Shown one piece after another: positions 8,997-18,690 of a DNA stretch of 64,000 nucleotides. Every line of letters begins with the position of its first letter. Positions within the stretch are counted from its first letter, which is position 1. Source of the stretch: an uncultured Aquimarina sp. (GTDB taxonomy: Bacteria; Bacteroidota; Bacteroidia; Flavobacteriales; Flavobacteriaceae); the NCBI GenBank assembly GCA_947498455.1, contig CANMKK010000029.1, positions 1 through 64,000 of the forward strand, read 5' to 3'. Under the pieces are notes generated by a model. That model made no database searches. It had not been told where the DNA came from and saw only the letters and a list, made by a program, of their open reading frames with translations. The position numbers were made by a program, and so were the translations under genes.

Positions 8997-10250
8997 TTAT
9001 TTTTTCCCACTTAACAAAGCCTCAATCTTTGCCAATCGCGCTTCTAATTCAGTGTTTTTGGTTTCTAATTTCGTATTTCTACTTTCTTGATTTTTGATTT
9101 TCTCTTCCTGAGTTTTTAATTGTTTTTCTTGAGCAATGGTATATAAGGTCAGTTCCTCGATTTTCTCTAGCAGTTTGGCATTCATTTCTCCTAGTAGGAT
9201 ACCATTTTCTTCAACTTCTGCGGCTGATGGTATATTGATCAGATGTCCATTTTCTGAGATATGAGCCTCTACTTGTTGTAGGGTAGGGAGGTTGTAGCTT
9301 TCCTCGAAAACGTAATCTGGCCAGTTGTTATATAAGGCTACTTTTACTTCTTCTGCAGCGATTTTTCCTTTGACTCCTAGTTTATATCCTTTGGTATCTG
9401 TAGTGCCGATGCCTACATTGCCGGTGGCAATATGAGCAAACATAAAAGCAGTATTTAAGAATTCACCATTGGTATATTCTAACTTTGTTCCAGCTTTTTC
9501 TCTAAGAAAGTAGGTTCCTTCATCCTGATATACAATTCCTCCAATGTCATTATAGGTACCGCCAGGACGTATCCATTTTTTACTATTTTGATCCCATTTT
9601 GCGGGTCCATAAGATCCTGTAAGCCACTCATCTCTAATCCAACCGTTTTCGGCTGATGCTGTTGTTAGCCCAATAGCTGTTTTTCTTAGTTGACTTCCCT
9701 GAGCAACATGTAACATTGCACTTGGATTGTTAGTGCCTATCCCCACCTTACCATCTGCTTTTATTACAACTTTATCACTATGACTCGTATCCGTAATACT
9801 TCGAAATTTTATGATATCACCAGTTCGTGTTCCAATATGTAATGTATTACTTCCATAAATTTCGTTAGTATCCATAAGTAATGAAGATCCATTATTATCA
9901 TTCAATGTTAAAAAACTATTATTTGGTTTCCAGACACCTCCAATAGTACCACTTTTGTTTATTTGGAAAGTGGCAGTTGGATTATTTGTTCCAACTCCTA
10001 CATTGCCATCAATGATCAATTTAGTCCCCATTATTCTTGTACCCTCAGTAAAATCACCATTATGATTGATTTTTAATATCGTTTCGTTACTTACCAAAGC
10101 TCTTTTCCAAATAAGGTCTCCATCTATAAAACGTCTCATGTTAAGATCTCCATAATCATTATTTAGATTAAAAGCATTATTAGAGAGTTGCCCAAAGGCA
10201 CTAACTCCCAAAACTAACACGCCAATGGTAATTACTATTTTTCTCATCAC
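8997..10250 (-). CDS. Secreted fibre-like protein, first gene of RHS operon
   Basis: A 417-aa protein with a signal peptide (residues 1-20, ending S-A-F-G-Q). The middle carries three spaced copies of a V-G-I-G-T-x-N-P type repeat (near residues 75, 165 and 270), as seen in tail-fibre and intramolecular-chaperone proteins. Residues about 340-417 are a charged, heptad-like coiled coil ending in S-G-K-K. Such a layout suggests a trimeric fibre. It lies about 20 nt upstream of the SpvB-like RHS gene, so it is probably co-expressed and may present the RHS shell at the surface. The function is inferred from repeats and position only. It lacks a T9SS tail. Confidence 0.7.
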   Translation of the reverse strand: MMRKIVITIGVLVLGVSAFGQLSNNAFNLNNDYGDLNMRRFIDGDLIWKRALVSNETILKINHNGDFTEGTRIMGTKLIIDGNVGVGTNNPTATFQINKSGTIGGVWKPNNSFLTLNDNNGSSLLMDTNEIYGSNTLHIGTRTGDIIKFRSITDTSHSDKVVIKADGKVGIGTNNPSAMLHVAQGSQLRKTAIGLTTASAENGWIRDEWLTGSYGPAKWDQNSKKWIRPGGTYNDIGGIVYQDEGTYFLREKAGTKLEYTNGEFLNTAFMFAHIATGNVGIGTTDTKGYKLGVKGKIAAEEVKVALYNNWPDYVFEESYNLPTLQQVEAHISENGHLINIPSAAEVEENGILLGEMNAKLLEKIEELTLYTIAQEKQLKTQEEKIKNQESRNTKLETKNTELEARLAKIEALLSGKK

Positions 10251-10307
10251 TAAAAACTTTCTATATTAAATTCTCTTTTATTAAAAAAACTCCATAAAAA
10301 CAAGCGG

Positions 10308-10315
10308 CAAATATA
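10308..10315 (-). promoter_or_regulatory. Bacteroidota -7 element of the RHS operon
   Basis: On the minus strand the sequence TATATTTG fits the TAnnTTTG -7 consensus exactly, about 58 nt upstream of the fibre gene start. No clear TTG -33 element is present at the usual spacing, so the promoter may be weak or activator-dependent. Confidence 0.45.
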
Positions 10316-10952
10316 TTAAAATTATGGTTATTCCGTAGTTTAAGTACATTGTTATTAATTTGATAATGTTTGCACTACAGCAATATGTATATATGATGTT
10401 ACAAGTACTTTTTCTGCTGTATTTCTTCTTCTAATTTTTATAGTTTGTTTCTATTAATGTCATAACCAATGAATATGTTACCCCAAAAACCTGATTTTTT
10501 TATTTTTTTAACATTTGAGATGAAAAGTACCAAGTCCTAAGTATAAGGTATTAAGTAGTTAGCTCGGAGTTTATGAGTGAATGAGTTTTTGGAGTTCATT
10601 GTTAGATCGATGAAGTGTATTGAGATGTTTTTCTTATACAAATCACTACCATCCGAAAGCCTCGACAATGATTATTCCTTTTAAAATCAATGTATTGAAA
10701 AGTGATGCATTAAGAATTTATCTTTTTTTAAGTATTTTATAATAAACATTATTATACATTTTAATTATAACACAAATCTAAAGAAAGGAGGATCGAGGAG
10801 GATATTTTTAAAGAAACACCCATGCCAACCTTCCTTCAAGGGGAGTGTTTTTAAAACACTGAAATAAAGGTGTTTACAAATCCTATCTATGATAGTATTC
10901 TGATCTTGATTCAAAAGTTTGCACAGCTAGTGATGGTATATAAAAGGAGGTT
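10316..10952. other. Intergenic gap upstream of RHS operon
   Basis: AT-rich stretch between the RHS operon and leuB, both read leftwards. I see no convincing gene or RNA. An imperfect hairpin-like pair (AAACACC near 10815 with GGAGTGTTTTT near 10850) may be decayed terminator sequence. A purine-rich GGAGGATCGAGGAGGAT tract lies near 10787-10803. Confidence 0.5.
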
Positions 10953-12068
10953 TTATATAATTGTTGACTGTCCTACATGGATGTTTTCGAAATTGATATT
11001 AGAATCTTCTGGGTTCAGGATATAATCATATATAAAATCTCCTACTTTTTCTGTAGTCAAGGGGTTATTAGGGTTTAGGTCAGGAGTAGTTAGGTTTAAT
11101 TCTAATGCTTTTTCTACAGCATCCCTAATAGCATTTGCTTCTCCGATCAGGTCAAAGTGTTCTAATAACATTGCGGCAGAAAGTATGGCAGCAATTGGGT
11201 TAGCAATTCCTTTTCCTGTTGCTTGTGGGTAGCTTCCGTGGATGGGTTCAAACATACAGCAGGTATCGCCAATAGAAGCAGATGCCAATAAGCCAATAGA
11301 ACCACCAATAACACTGGCTTCATCAGAGATAATATCGCCAAACATATTTTCAGTTAAAATGACATCAAACTGACTTGGGTTTAAGATCATTTGCATGGCT
11401 GCATTATCAACAAATAAGAAATCTAATATAACATCTTCATATTCTTTGGCAATTTCTGTAACCACTTTTCGCCATAAGCGAGAAGATTCTAATACATTGG
11501 CTTTGTCTACTAATGTTATTTTCTTTTTTCGTTTCTGAGCCGCTTTAAATGCAAGGTGTGAGATACGTTCTATTTCTTCACGAGAATATTCACACAAATC
11601 AGAAGCTATAGTACCCTCTTCATTAAGGTGTTTTTTTCCAAAATAGATACCACTGGTAAGTTCTCTATATATAGCAATATCTGTTCCTTCTATAATATCT
11701 CTTTTTAATGGAGATTTATCAATTAAGGTTTCATACGCCTTTACAGGACGGATATTGGCATACAACCCCAATTCTTTACGAAGTTTTAATAATCCTTGTT
11801 CTGGTCGTATAGTTGCACTAGGGTCGTTATCATATTTAGGATCGCCAATTGCTCCGAATAATACTGCATCGGTATTACTACATAGTTCTAGCGTTGCAGC
11901 AGGGAGTGGACTACCGGTTTTATCAATGGCAATGGCGCCAACAAGGGCGTCTTTAAATATAAAAACATGATCAAAACTATGCGAAATAGCTTCCAAAACT
12001 TTTACAGCCTGTGCTGTGACTTCTGGACCAATTCCATCTCCTGATAATACAGCAATATCTAGTTTCAT
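10953..12068 (-). CDS. leuB: 3-isopropylmalate dehydrogenase
   Basis: A 371-aa cytosolic enzyme of normal family length. It oxidises and decarboxylates 3-isopropylmalate to 4-methyl-2-oxopentanoate with NAD+, the third step of leucine synthesis. The N-terminus L-S-G-D-G-I-G-P-E-V is the classic start of the family. The signature N-M-F-G-D-I-I-S-D-E-A, which binds metal and cofactor, lies near residue 240. E-P-I-H-G-S-Y-P follows near residue 270. leuA lies upstream on the same strand, separated by 376 bp with a terminator, so the two are not an obvious single operon. leuC and leuD are not in this window. Confidence 0.95.
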   Translation of the reverse strand: MKLDIAVLSGDGIGPEVTAQAVKVLEAISHSFDHVFIFKDALVGAIAIDKTGSPLPAATLELCSNTDAVLFGAIGDPKYDNDPSATIRPEQGLLKLRKELGLYANIRPVKAYETLIDKSPLKRDIIEGTDIAIYRELTSGIYFGKKHLNEEGTIASDLCEYSREEIERISHLAFKAAQKRKKKITLVDKANVLESSRLWRKVVTEIAKEYEDVILDFLFVDNAAMQMILNPSQFDVILTENMFGDIISDEASVIGGSIGLLASASIGDTCCMFEPIHGSYPQATGKGIANPIAAILSAAMLLEHFDLIGEANAIRDAVEKALELNLTTPDLNPNNPLTTEKVGDFIYDYILNPEDSNINFENIHVGQSTII

Positions 12069-12444
12069 AGTGTATTCGTATTTTAATTTATCAGGACATC
12101 TTTAATAAAACACCGCCTGATTCATTTGTTATTTATATCTGTTATTCTCAAATACTTTAATCATCTGTGTATTAATCAAAGACGAATCAATATCCTTATA
12201 GTTTTTTTTGAAATTAAATAGATTCACATATCTATTTAATTCAGAATCAGATGCTGAACCTAAAGCTAAAATAGTTATTTTCTGTAGCCAAACTCATATA
12301 TTTTTTAGAATATTTCAATTTGAAACTAATTAATGACAAATGGTATAAGCTATCATAGCACATTTTATATATGATAAAAACACCTTCAAGGTTATATACA
12401 ATGAAGGTGTTTTATTTAAGTATGTAATGCTTTTTTTGTCTTAT
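12069..12444. other. leuA-leuB gap with terminator and hairpin
   Basis: Gap of 376 bp between leuA and leuB. Besides the leuA terminator it holds a strong stem-loop at about 12211-12242 (AATTAAATAGAT paired with ATCTATTTAATT, 6-nt loop or less) in front of leuB. It also holds a stray MITE-like end (ACAAATGGTATAA near 12334) without a visible partner end. Confidence 0.55.
12377..12413 (-). terminator. Terminator downstream of leuA
   Basis: A perfect 12-bp stem (AAAACACCTTCA with TGAAGGTGTTTT) around a 13-nt loop lies 32 bp after the leuA stop. It has A and T tracts on both sides, so it could act in either direction. It argues that leuA is transcribed separately from leuB. Confidence 0.8.
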
Positions 12445-13608
12445 CTATACAGCTACTAAATCATTGCTTTTCATCATCTCATGAATATCTTGATCACCTA
12501 TCTCTTTCTTTCTATCTGCATAGCTTAGGAAATCTTTATATACAACATCCAATTGAAGTTTAGTTAGTTCATACCCAATTTTTTTAGCTCTGTATGCCAA
12601 TGCTGCGCGACCACTTCTGGCAGTAAGTACAATAGCCGATTCGGTAACTCCTACTTCGGCTGGATCAATAATCTCATAGGTCTCACGGTTTTTGATCACC
12701 CCATCTTGGTGTATTCCAGAACTGTGAGCAAAAGCATTAGCTCCGACGATCGCTTTATTAGGCTGTACCATCATTCCCATGCTTTCTGATACCATAAGAC
12801 TAGTGTCATATAATAACTTAGCATCTATGTCTGTATTAATGTTAAGGTATGGATGCTGTTTCATAATCATTACAACTTCCTCTAGTGCTGTATTTCCTGC
12901 TCGCTCACCAATACCATTAATAGTACACTCAATTTGTCTGGCACCATTCATAACTCCTGCGATTGAGTTAGCAGTTGCTAGCCCTAAATCATTGTGGCAA
13001 TGACAAGAAATAACTACATTATGGATTCCTTTAACATTTTCTTTAAGGTATTTTATCTTGGCACCATATTCTTCAGGAAGACAATATCCTGTAGTGTCAG
13101 GAATGTTAAGTACGGTTGCACCTGCTTTTATTACGGCTTCGCACACTCGTGCTAAAAATTCATTATCTGTACGTCCAGCATCTTCTGCAAAAAACTCAAT
13201 ATCTTCGATAAAAGACTTCGCATACTTTACCGCAGCAACACCACGTTCGATTACCTTTTCTTGCGTAGAATTAAACTTATATTTTATGTGAGATTCAGAA
13301 GTACCAATACCTGTATGAATTCTAGGTCTTTTAGCAATTTTAAGCGCTTCTGCAGCTACTTTAATATCGTTTTCAACAGCTCTGGTAAGCCCACAAACAG
13401 AAGCGTTTTTTACGATTTTTGCAATTTCATTCACTGATTTAAAATCTCCGGGACTCGAAACAGGGAAACCTGCTTCTATAATATCAACTCCTAGTAAGTC
13501 CAGTCGTTCTGCAATGACTAACTTTTGTTCTGTGTTTAATTTACAACCCGGGACCTGTTCTCCATCTCTAAGGGTAGTGTCGAATATTTGGACTTTATTA
13601 TCGCTCAT
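12445..13608 (-). CDS. leuA: 2-isopropylmalate synthase, short form
   Basis: A 387-aa cytosolic enzyme that condenses acetyl-CoA with 3-methyl-2-oxobutanoate, committing carbon to leucine. The TIM-barrel signature T-T-L-R-D-G-E-Q-V-P-G is at residues 11-21. The metal motif H-C-H-N-D-L-G has His203 and His205, and G-I-G-E-R-A-G-N-T follows. The protein ends shortly after the second subdomain. The roughly 120-130-residue C-terminal regulatory domain of the 510-570 aa forms is therefore absent, and leucine feedback by that route is not expected. A homocitrate/citramalate synthase relative is possible, but the adjacent leuB supports LeuA. Confidence 0.9.
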   Translation of the reverse strand: MSDNKVQIFDTTLRDGEQVPGCKLNTEQKLVIAERLDLLGVDIIEAGFPVSSPGDFKSVNEIAKIVKNASVCGLTRAVENDIKVAAEALKIAKRPRIHTGIGTSESHIKYKFNSTQEKVIERGVAAVKYAKSFIEDIEFFAEDAGRTDNEFLARVCEAVIKAGATVLNIPDTTGYCLPEEYGAKIKYLKENVKGIHNVVISCHCHNDLGLATANSIAGVMNGARQIECTINGIGERAGNTALEEVVMIMKQHPYLNINTDIDAKLLYDTSLMVSESMGMMVQPNKAIVGANAFAHSSGIHQDGVIKNRETYEIIDPAEVGVTESAIVLTARSGRAALAYRAKKIGYELTKLQLDVVYKDFLSYADRKKEIGDQDIHEMMKSNDLVAV

Positions 13609-13813
13609 AGGAATTCTGTAAATATTAATTTAGTATTCTCTTAAATGAATATCTTTACTGAAATATTCTCATAAGATGTTTAGTAATTTCTTACGAATTT
13701 ATATTTTGGCAATTCAAAAAAAAGATGTTTAGTTATAGTTTTTACAATGCTGAAATGTTTTGTTTTAGGTATAACTAATTATAAATCAATAAATTATAAT
13801 ATATTTTCTTACA

Positions 13814-15358
13814 ATGACTAATGATCAAAAAGATCCTTTGTTTGTTTTGGTAAAATCACTTTCTAAATCAGAAAAGAGACAGTTTAAAGTATATGTTGGG
13901 CGATTAGGAGTCAATTCAGACTCTAAGTTTTTAGCATTATTTAATCATCTTGATAAGAGCGAATCTATAGATGAAGAATTAATCATCTCTAAGGGAATTG
14001 TGAAAAAACAACAAATATCTAATTTAAAAGCACATCTGTATAAGCAGATTCTCATCAGTCTTAGATTAAGCCCACTACATCAGAATATTAGGTCTCAGCT
14101 AAGAGAGCAAATGGATTTTGCCACTATTTTATATCATAAAGGGTTATATAAACAGAGCTTAAAAATTCTTGATAAAGCAAAAACAATTGCTGTTGAAAAT
14201 GAAGAAAATAATATAGCCTATGAAATAGTGGAACTAGAAAAAATAATAGAAACACAGTATATTACAAGAAGTATAAATAATCGAGCTGATGAATTGACTG
14301 TAGAGGCGAAGACATTGAGTATGAAAAATGTCCTTACCAGTAGATTGTCTAATTTGTCACTTCAATTATACGGCTGGATGTTAAAATCTGGTTACATCAG
14401 AAATGATAAAGAACATAAGGGTATTACAAATTATTTTGAAAGTAAATTACCTAAATACGACTGGGATATGCTCGGTTTTAGAGAGAAACTATGGTTGTAT
14501 AAAGCACATTTATGGTATAGTTTTATTGTTCAAGACTTTCTGAGTTGTTATAAGTACTCAAAGAAATGGGTGGATCTTTTTTATGAAAACCCAAAAATGA
14601 TGATTTTGAATCCTGTGTTTTTTCTGAGAGGAAATCATTATTTATTAGAATCTTTATACTTAATAAAGGATAAAACTCAATTGAAGTTAACATTATCAAA
14701 ATTTGAAAATACGATTACGGCAGAAGATTTTCCTAAAGATGATAATATTGAAGTTTTAATCTTTCAGTTTATATATAACAATAGGCTAAATGCTCATTTT
14801 CTAGAAGGAACGTTTGATGAAGGAGAGTACTTAGTGTCAGAGATTCTTGAGGGGATATCAAATTATAAAAATCGACTCGATGATCATCATATCATGGTGC
14901 TCTATTATAAGATTGGATGTTTATATTTCGGGATGTCAGATCATAAAAAATGTATAGCGTATTTAAATAAGATCATCAATAATAAGTCTTTGAAGATGCG
15001 AGAAGACTTGATGTGTTTTTCTAGGGTATTAAGTTTAGTTGCCCATTATGAAGCGGGAATGGATTATTATTTAGAAAGTCAACTAAAAGAAACGTATAGG
15101 TTTCTAATTAAAATGGATGATCTGCACGAAGTACAAAAAGAAATGATTAAATTTCTTAAAAACTTGGGGGATATATTCCCTCATCAAATAAAGGATGAAT
15201 TTAGAAAACTTCATAAAACATTGAAACAATACGAAGATCATCCTTATGAGAAGAGAGCCTTTTTGTATTTGGATATTTTATCCTGGTTAGAAAGTAATAT
15301 AGAAGGCAGGCCAGTTGCCGATATTATTAAGGAAAAATCAAAGAAAATGGCTAGATAA
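13814..15358 (+). CDS. Conserved helical protein of unknown function
   Basis: A 514-aa protein without signal peptide or membrane segments, rich in helices. The N-terminus (about residues 1-90) contains L-V-K-S-L-S-K-S-E-K-R-Q-F-K-V-Y. The rest resembles degenerate TPR-like helical hairpins, for example Y-H-K-G-L-Y-K-Q-S-L-K-I-L near 110-125. I know of similar uncharacterised proteins in flavobacteria but no assigned function. It is divergent from leuA across a 205-bp gap, and nothing in the neighbourhood fixes its role. Confidence 0.8.
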   Translation: MTNDQKDPLFVLVKSLSKSEKRQFKVYVGRLGVNSDSKFLALFNHLDKSESIDEELIISKGIVKKQQISNLKAHLYKQILISLRLSPLHQNIRSQLREQMDFATILYHKGLYKQSLKILDKAKTIAVENEENNIAYEIVELEKIIETQYITRSINNRADELTVEAKTLSMKNVLTSRLSNLSLQLYGWMLKSGYIRNDKEHKGITNYFESKLPKYDWDMLGFREKLWLYKAHLWYSFIVQDFLSCYKYSKKWVDLFYENPKMMILNPVFFLRGNHYLLESLYLIKDKTQLKLTLSKFENTITAEDFPKDDNIEVLIFQFIYNNRLNAHFLEGTFDEGEYLVSEILEGISNYKNRLDDHHIMVLYYKIGCLYFGMSDHKKCIAYLNKIINNKSLKMREDLMCFSRVLSLVAHYEAGMDYYLESQLKETYRFLIKMDDLHEVQKEMIKFLKNLGDIFPHQIKDEFRKLHKTLKQYEDHPYEKRAFLYLDILSWLESNIEGRPVADIIKEKSKKMAR

Positions 15359-15578
15359 GTTTGTAAAAGGAGAATAATGTCGGTTATTCGCGGAATAAAT
15401 GCAAAATAGAGTAGGTTTTTTCGGACTTAAGCTGTTTGCTATAGGGGAAGAAGTTTTTTAATTGTAACTATTAGAGATAAATCCTATATTATTGATAATA
15501 TACGATTATTTGTTATTCATGTGATTAGCTATACTCTTATATTTACTATTTTTTAATTATAAATAAAGTTATTTAAGG

Positions 15579-18500
15579 ATGAATAAGATTACTTTATTTT
15601 TTTTGTTGTGTACATTGCCTTTTTATGGACAGGTGATTACTGTGGATGATACGACTTTTACAGTGCAAGAACTCATTGAAGATATTTTAATAGATAGTCC
15701 CTGTGCTACAGTAGATAATTTTTCTTCTTTTACAGGTACTGCGCATGGTTTTAATGGGATTGGATATTTTGATGCTAATGGATCAGGTTTTGAAATAGAC
15801 AGAGGGGTTATTCTGAGTACCGGGAATGCTACAAGTGCGGCGGGTCCTAATGGAGCACTTCCTCTGGGAGAAGGACAAAGTACTGTTTGGGGAGGGGATA
15901 TGGATTTAGCACTGATAACAGGTACCCCTAATTTGTTTAATGCGACTTATATACAATTCGATTTTATTCCTTTAGCAGATTTTGTAAGTTTTGATTTTCT
16001 TTTTGCTTCAGAAGAGTATACCGCCACTTTTCCTTGTACATTCTCAGATAGTTTTGCTTTTATACTGAGGGATTCAGCTGGTGTTTCAAGAAACCTAGCC
16101 ATTGTGCCAGGTACAAGTAGTCCTGTGCAAGTTACCACTGTTAATGATGGTGTTGATCTAAACAATGATGGGGATTTTATTGATACAGTGAACGGATTTA
16201 ATGAGTGTTCTCCTCAGAACCCTGAATTTTTCAATAGAAGGATACCAGCTAATGCAGACGCGCCAATTGATTTTAATGGATATACTCAAGTTATGACTGC
16301 CTCTGGTGATGTGATTCCCAATGAACGATATACTATAAAATTGGTAATAGCCGATAATACTGATGGGCAATTTGATTCTGCAGTATTTTTGGCAGCTGGG
16401 AGTTTTAACTTGGGTGGCGACTTAGGAGATGATAGAACACTATTAGCAGGTGATCCGGGATGTACAGGAGAACCTATTCTACTAGATGCAACCATAAGTG
16501 ATAATTCTACTTATATATGGATGAAAGATGGTATGCCACTTGCTCCGGGAGATGGAGCAACACTTATAAATGGGGGCTCGCAATTAGAGGTTACGCAGAG
16601 CGGCGTTTATGATGTAGAAGTACTTTTATTCGGAGGGTGTACTGCCAACGATTCTATAACCGTAGAATTTATTGCTTCTCCAAATATTGACAATCAACCA
16701 CTAAATCTAATTTCTTGCGAAGATGATGGCGATGGTTTTAATTCGTTTGATCTTACATCCAATTCTAGTTTGGTTTTAGGAACACAAGACGCAACAGTAT
16801 TTAGTGTTACATATCATCTTACAGAAGCAGATGCCGAAAATTATACAGGCTTGACTACCGATAATAGTATTAATGCTCCTTCTAATTATACTAATATTTC
16901 TACAGGTCAACAGACTATATGGTTAAGGATTGCAGAACCAAATCAGAAATGCTATAAAGTAGCTTCTTTTGTTATAGAAGTGATACAAGAACCTGAAGCA
17001 AATCAGCCAACCGATATAGAGGAATGTGATACTAATAATGATGGTGATGATACCAATGGTTTTACAGCATTCGATCTTTCGGTAAAAAGAGTTGAAGTGT
17101 TAGGAAATCAGAATATGGCTAATTTTTCGGTATTGTTTTATGAAAGTCAAGCAGCTGCAGCTGCCGGTGTTTTAGGAACTGAATTATCAGATGTATTTGT
17201 AAATACGAGTAACCCGCAAACCATTTTTGCCAGAATAGAAAATAATTCGGATAGGGACTGTTATGCTACTACGACATTTCAATTGATTGTTAATCCGCTT
17301 CCAGTAATATCAAATACTGTATCTTTATTGCAATGTGATGCGGATTCGGATGGTTTTTCTTCATTTAATTTGTCTGAGGCAAATACACTCATATCTAATA
17401 ATGCAGCAAATGAAACTTTTTCGTATTATGTTATAGAGCAAGATGCTATAGATGGTAATTCTGCTAATCAGATAACAAATTTTGTAGCCTATCAAAACCC
17501 TACAGTTACTACTAGTAGAGTGTATGCTCGTATTGAATCGGATAAGGGTTGTGTACGAACTTCTCAGTTAGATTTACAGGTATCTTCAACACAAATTCCA
17601 ACAACTTTTAATATAACATTTAGTGAATGTGAATCCGATAATTCAGATGATGACTCAGCAGATGGAATAGCAGCATTTGATTTTAGTGACGCAACAGATC
17701 AAATACTTCAATTATTTCCCGCAGGTCAAAACTTATCAGTTCGTTATTATCAGAGTGAAGAAGATGCTTTGTCAGAGCAAAATGAAATTCAGGATATTCG
17801 TAATTATAGAAATACTTCGTCTCCTTTTGCGCAAAATTTATTTGTTAGAGTCGAAAATAGTAATGATAATACATGTTTAGGTTTGGGGGAACATATAACA
17901 TTATTGGTTAATCCTTTTATTCCGATTGCTTTTGAAGATGAATATATAATATGTTTAGAAGGAGATGGATCTGTTATTGATTTGCTACCTGTAGCTACCA
18001 TTGATACAGGATTAGATGCATCTCTAAATACATTTCAGTGGTACACTGGTGGGACTGTTGCTATAGGAAATGAAATCCCAGGAGAAGCTGGAGCTGTTTT
18101 TTCTCCAACTATTCCAGGTGAGTATACCGTGCTGGTAACAAATACTGCTACGGAATGTACACTTACCAGAAGTACTACGGTAATAGAATCATATCCTCCG
18201 GAAAGTATTACAACCGAAGTGATTACAGGAGCGTTTTCTGATAATGCCACCATTGAAGTTAGTGTGGTAGGAAATGGCGAATATGAATATAGGTTAGATA
18301 CAGGAGATTGGCAAAATTCCAATATCTTTGAGGGAGTTTCCCGAGGAGAGCATATCATATACGTAAGAGATATAAGATTATGCGGAGAACGACAGACTGA
18401 AGTAGAGTTCATTGTCGATTATCCAAGGTTTTTTACTCCTAATGGAGATAGATTTAATGATACTTGGGGAATAATGGGTAATGAAAATGTTCGGGTAGCA

Positions 18501-18677
18501 GGGATTTCAATTTTCGATAGATATGGAAAACTACTCAAAGATCTTGGATCTTCGGGAGAGTGGGATGGAACCTTTAATGGGAATCGATTGCCATCTAGTG
18601 ATTATTGGTTTATAGTAGAATATAATGAAGAAGGTGTCGATAAGGTATTTAAAGGAAGTTTTTCACTCATTAGGTAA
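15579..18677 (+). CDS. T9SS type B protein with choice-of-anchor L domain
   Basis: A 1032-aa secreted surface protein. Residues 1-17 are a signal peptide (ending F-Y-G-Q). Residues about 40-270 match the choice-of-anchor L domain, with G-F-N-G-I-G-Y-F and D-R-G-V-I-L-S-T-G. A lectin/immunoglobulin-like segment follows. At least four repeats contain an Asp-rich E-C-D-x-N-x-D-G-D loop plus F-x-x-F-D-L-S, typical of gliding-motility-associated adhesins and possibly Ca-binding. The C-terminus (from P-R-F-F-T-P-N-G-D-R-F-N-D near 950 to the end) is the type B T9SS sorting domain with I-F-D-R-Y-G-K-L-L. It is probably exported through the outer membrane by T9SS. The substrate or partner is unknown. 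Confidence 0.9.
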   Translation: MNKITLFFLLCTLPFYGQVITVDDTTFTVQELIEDILIDSPCATVDNFSSFTGTAHGFNGIGYFDANGSGFEIDRGVILSTGNATSAAGPNGALPLGEGQSTVWGGDMDLALITGTPNLFNATYIQFDFIPLADFVSFDFLFASEEYTATFPCTFSDSFAFILRDSAGVSRNLAIVPGTSSPVQVTTVNDGVDLNNDGDFIDTVNGFNECSPQNPEFFNRRIPANADAPIDFNGYTQVMTASGDVIPNERYTIKLVIADNTDGQFDSAVFLAAGSFNLGGDLGDDRTLLAGDPGCTGEPILLDATISDNSTYIWMKDGMPLAPGDGATLINGGSQLEVTQSGVYDVEVLLFGGCTANDSITVEFIASPNIDNQPLNLISCEDDGDGFNSFDLTSNSSLVLGTQDATVFSVTYHLTEADAENYTGLTTDNSINAPSNYTNISTGQQTIWLRIAEPNQKCYKVASFVIEVIQEPEANQPTDIEECDTNNDGDDTNGFTAFDLSVKRVEVLGNQNMANFSVLFYESQAAAAAGVLGTELSDVFVNTSNPQTIFARIENNSDRDCYATTTFQLIVNPLPVISNTVSLLQCDADSDGFSSFNLSEANTLISNNAANETFSYYVIEQDAIDGNSANQITNFVAYQNPTVTTSRVYARIESDKGCVRTSQLDLQVSSTQIPTTFNITFSECESDNSDDDSADGIAAFDFSDATDQILQLFPAGQNLSVRYYQSEEDALSEQNEIQDIRNYRNTSSPFAQNLFVRVENSNDNTCLGLGEHITLLVNPFIPIAFEDEYIICLEGDGSVIDLLPVATIDTGLDASLNTFQWYTGGTVAIGNEIPGEAGAVFSPTIPGEYTVLVTNTATECTLTRSTTVIESYPPESITTEVITGAFSDNATIEVSVVGNGEYEYRLDTGDWQNSNIFEGVSRGEHIIYVRDIRLCGERQTEVEFIVDYPRFFTPNGDRFNDTWGIMGNENVRVAGISIFDRYGKLLKDLGSSGEWDGTFNGNRLPSSDYWFIVEYNEEGVDKVFKGSFSLIR

Positions 18678-18690
18678 AATACAATAAGAT

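Noticed and set aside
8981..9010. GTG start for the SpvB-like RHS gene
   Set aside because: It would overlap the fibre gene end, and the signal peptide begins at the later ATG.
12334..12346. MITE end in the leuA-leuB gap
   Set aside because: Only one end-like string (ACAAATGGTATAA) is visible, with no matching opposite end at about 160 bp.
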